The notes under the pieces were generated by a model that worked only from the letters and a program-made list of their open reading frames with translations, ran no database searches and was not told the origin of the DNA. The translations under genes were made by a program, and so were the position numbers. From Bacteroidota bacterium (GTDB taxonomy: Bacteria > Bacteroidota > Bacteroidia > Bacteroidales > VadinHA17): a DNA stretch of 64,000 nucleotides. This document shows positions 61,805 to 64,000 of this stretch, piece by piece. Numbering within the stretch: position 1 is the stretch's first letter; each line of letters starts with the position of its first letter. Location of the stretch: NCBI GenBank assembly GCA_022561875.1, contig JADFQJ010000005.1, positions 1 through 64,000 of the forward strand, written 5' to 3'.

Positions 61805-63436
61805 ATGGCCGGAAAAGAAACCCCAAGGCAAAAAATGATTGGCATGATGTATTTGGTGCTCACCGCATTGCTGGCGCTGAATGTGTCAAAAGATGCCGTG
61901 GAAGCTTTTAAACTTGTTGACAAAAGTCTTACCAAAACCACTGAAAATTTTAGCAGTAAAAACGAATTAATCTACCAGGAATTCGATCAGGCTGCAAGTG
62001 AAAATCCAATAAAAGCAGGTCCATGGAGAAATATTGCTAACGGGGTCAGGGAGCGTGCCGACGAGATGTATGACTATATACAGGAACTGAAGATCGAGAT
62101 AATTCAGACTGCCGAGGGAAAAGATACTGAAGCTCTTGAAGGAGATGTGATCATCGTTGAACATATCAGAAAAATTGATGAGAATAATATTCCTTCACAG
62201 ATACTTGTTGGATCAGACCAGAATGGAAAGGCTTTTGACATGAAAGCTGCAATGGAAGAATACCGTGGGTTTTTAATGGATATAGTTGGAAACAAGAATG
62301 TCAGTGTCTCATCTTCAATCGAAGCCGGTCTTAATACAGATGATCCTGTAATTAAAGGAGAAAAGCAGCTTTGGGTTAATCACATGTTCCAGGCATCACC
62401 TCTTATCGCTTCAATCACTTTGTTATCCAAATTACAAAGCGATGTAAGAAATGCTGAAGCTGAAACTATTAATTTCCTTTATCAGCAAATTGATGCCGGA
62501 GCTTTTAAATTTAACAAGCTGATCCAGACTGTAATTACTAATTCGAACTATATTATGAAAGGCAATGAATATAAGGCTGAGGTATTCATCGCTGCAACAG
62601 ACACAACACAACAACCTGAAGTCTTGGTGGGAAAATATGAAACTACTGTTAATGCCAATGGAATTAAAGAATACCGTATGATTGGTGATTACCAAACATT
62701 AACCGTAGATGAGCGTGGACGGGGAATATACAAGTTAAGACCTACTGTTTTAGGAGATAAAACCTGGGGCGGACTTATTAAAATGAAAGCCCCTGATGGA
62801 AGTATTATTAATTATCCTTTCCAGGCAAAATATACGGTTGCACCACCTAATGTGGTTGTTTCTCCCACTGCTATGAATGTTTTTTACGTTGGCGTCCAGA
62901 ATCCTGTAGATATTTCCGTTTCCGGAGCAAGTTCTGATAAAACTTATGCCACTATGACAAACGGCACAATAAAAAGAGGAACTACCAGGAAGTTCCGTGG
63001 TTCATTTATTGCAAGCCCTAGAACTCCCGGTCAAATTGCCAATGTTACGGTTACTGCCGAAATTAATGGCGAAAAACGTTCGTTTGCACCTATCCCTTTC
63101 AGGGTAGAAGTTGTACCTGACCCTGTTGCAAAAGTTGGTGATAAAAACAGCGGGTCAATTGCAAAATCACTCCTGGAGGTCCAGGTGGCAGTTTTTGCTG
63201 AACTGGAAAATTTCCTGTTCGATATACATTATGATATCACCGCCTTTACGATTGAAATAACCGACCGCGGGTTTACCGTTACCGAAGCATCAAGCAGCCA
63301 CAGAATTACAGCAGCCCAAAAAACCTTAATTAACAGATTAAAGAGGGATAGCCGTATTGTATTTACTGATGTAAAAGCAGTCGGTCCGGATGGACGTCAA
63401 AGGTCGCTTCCCCCAATCGTTCTGAGAATTGAATAA
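61805..63436 (+). CDS. gldM: T9SS motor protein GldM/PorM
   Basis: Transmits motor movement from GldL across the periplasm to the GldK/GldN ring. The 543-aa protein has a single N-terminal membrane helix (MIGMMYLVLTALLALNVSKDAVEAF, residues about 11-35), a helical periplasmic stalk (to about 220) and then beta domains with VVVSPTAMNVFYVGVQNPVDISVSGA and the C-terminal DVKAVGPDGRQRSLPPIVLRIE. Length is close to the family (about 515-545 aa). It is 38 nt behind gldL. Confidence 0.95.
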   Translation: MAGKETPRQKMIGMMYLVLTALLALNVSKDAVEAFKLVDKSLTKTTENFSSKNELIYQEFDQAASENPIKAGPWRNIANGVRERADEMYDYIQELKIEIIQTAEGKDTEALEGDVIIVEHIRKIDENNIPSQILVGSDQNGKAFDMKAAMEEYRGFLMDIVGNKNVSVSSSIEAGLNTDDPVIKGEKQLWVNHMFQASPLIASITLLSKLQSDVRNAEAETINFLYQQIDAGAFKFNKLIQTVITNSNYIMKGNEYKAEVFIAATDTTQQPEVLVGKYETTVNANGIKEYRMIGDYQTLTVDERGRGIYKLRPTVLGDKTWGGLIKMKAPDGSIINYPFQAKYTVAPPNVVVSPTAMNVFYVGVQNPVDISVSGASSDKTYATMTNGTIKRGTTRKFRGSFIASPRTPGQIANVTVTAEINGEKRSFAPIPFRVEVVPDPVAKVGDKNSGSIAKSLLEVQVAVFAELENFLFDIHYDITAFTIEITDRGFTVTEASSSHRITAAQKTLINRLKRDSRIVFTDVKAVGPDGRQRSLPPIVLRIE

Positions 63437-63455
63437 TAAAAAACTTATTTACATT

Positions 63456-64000
63456 ATGAAAAAGCATAGAATAATATTTTCAGGAATACTTTTTCTGACC
63501 ATTTTATTTTCTTCTGCACTGAAAATATCAGCTCAGGAATCCCCTGCATGGGTAAAAGGCTTATATAAAAAAGATATTAAGGATAAATCACCGATCCCTT
63601 ACTCTCACCTGCGTGAAGCAGATGTTATGTGGTCAAAAAAAATATGGAGGGAGATCGACCTTAGAAAAAAAATGAATCAGCCTTTATATTTTCCTGTTGA
63701 ACCGATTGGTGATCGTGTAAGTCTTATACATATAATTCTCGCTGAAATTAAGTCGGGAACAGTAAATGCTTACGATGCCGATGTTGGTTATGATATGACC
63801 GTAAAGATCACCCAGGCTGATATAGACAGGAATATGGGAGCTAGAACTGACTCAACAAGTATCCAGATAGCCCCCGGTGTTTATAGAGATACTATAACTG
63901 TTACGGAACCAAGTTTTGAAGATGTTAAGCAGATCCAGGTTATGGAAGAGTGGTTCTTTGATAAAAAACACTCCCGGATGGATGTCAGGATTCTTGGATT
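63456..64000 (+). CDS. gldN: T9SS ring protein GldN/PorN (partial, runs off the window)
   Basis: Periplasmic partner of GldK. Only the first ~181 codons are present; homologues are about 280-360 aa. Signal peptide ILFLTILFSSALKISAQ is followed by SPIPYSHLREADVMWSKK, which is the GldN signature (PYxxLREADVxWxKxIWR), and NQPLYFPVEPIGDRVSLIHIIL. It starts 19 nt after gldM, completing the K-L-M-N order. The frame is open to the end of the window. Confidence 0.95.
   Translation, partial: MKKHRIIFSGILFLTILFSSALKISAQESPAWVKGLYKKDIKDKSPIPYSHLREADVMWSKKIWREIDLRKKMNQPLYFPVEPIGDRVSLIHIILAEIKSGTVNAYDADVGYDMTVKITQADIDRNMGARTDSTSIQIAPGVYRDTITVTEPSFEDVKQIQVMEEWFFDKKHSRMDVRILG

Overview
The window is from a Bacteroidota (Bacteroidetes) chromosome, most likely a member of the Bacteroidales/Marinilabiliales or a related environmental lineage. 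The evidence is the gene content: the type IX secretion/gliding set PorX, PorW/SprE, GldH, PorP/SprF and GldK-GldL-GldM-GldN, together with DUF4270 and DUF4954 proteins and a TonB-receptor remnant of the CarboxypepD_reg type. Several genes are preceded by Bacteroidetes-type promoters (TTG, 19-21 nt, TAnnTTTG), and Shine-Dalgarno sequences are mostly absent. The DNA is AT-rich and densely coding. No rRNA, tRNA, CRISPR array or prophage was seen.

Layout. (1) 1-8.5 kb: gltX, the threonine-degradation pair tdh-kbl, a B12-dependent ribonucleotide reductase (nrdJ), and a broken TonB-dependent receptor. (2) 8.5-21.7 kb: a long minus-strand run of housekeeping and secretion genes (waaA, ald, tsaE, porX, porW/sprE, Nfu-type protein, mrp, an alkyltransferase-like protein, trmB, gldH, ricT-like, holB). 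(3) 21.9-31.2 kb: pgk, a lipoprotein, a LuxE-like acyl-protein synthetase, a C1 peptidase, DUF502, MmcQ/YjbR, YraN, metG, and a HU/SPOR protein. (4) 31.4-38.1 kb: a plus-strand nucleotide-sugar block (WbpE-, WbpD-, WbpB- and WbpA/TviB-like proteins, galE, rfbB) whose first four members make a nearly complete route from UDP-GlcNAc to a 2,3-diacetamido uronic acid. (5) 38.1-45.8 kb: DUF4954, a RAYT-type HUH transposase inserted beside a partial duplication of the glmS 3' end, then glmS, DUF4270 and a GT5-domain protein. (6) 46-54.4 kb: panC, panD, a flippase-like membrane protein, rfaE2, radA, a double ABC ATPase, and a class A PBP. (7) 54.6-64 kb: topA, a degenerate arginase-fold protein, then porP/sprF-gldK-gldL-gldM-gldN, with gldN running off the window.

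How it fits together. The secretion genes in regions 2 and 7 encode the T9SS motor (GldL/GldM), the periplasmic/outer-membrane ring (GldK/GldN), associated proteins (PorP, PorW, GldH) and a regulator (PorX). In Porphyromonas gingivalis, T9SS cargo is joined at its C terminus to a linking sugar made by a Wbp/Vim pathway. The Wbp-like block in region 4, with glmS nearby as a source of amino sugar, makes a similar surface-attachment role plausible here, but this is inference.

The most unusual structural features are the RAYT insertion bracketed by a long direct repeat, an inverted pair of about 80-bp repeats bounding wbpB to DUF4954, a similar ~43-bp leader in front of tsaE, porX and glmS, and many short tandem or dispersed repeats in the intergenic DNA.
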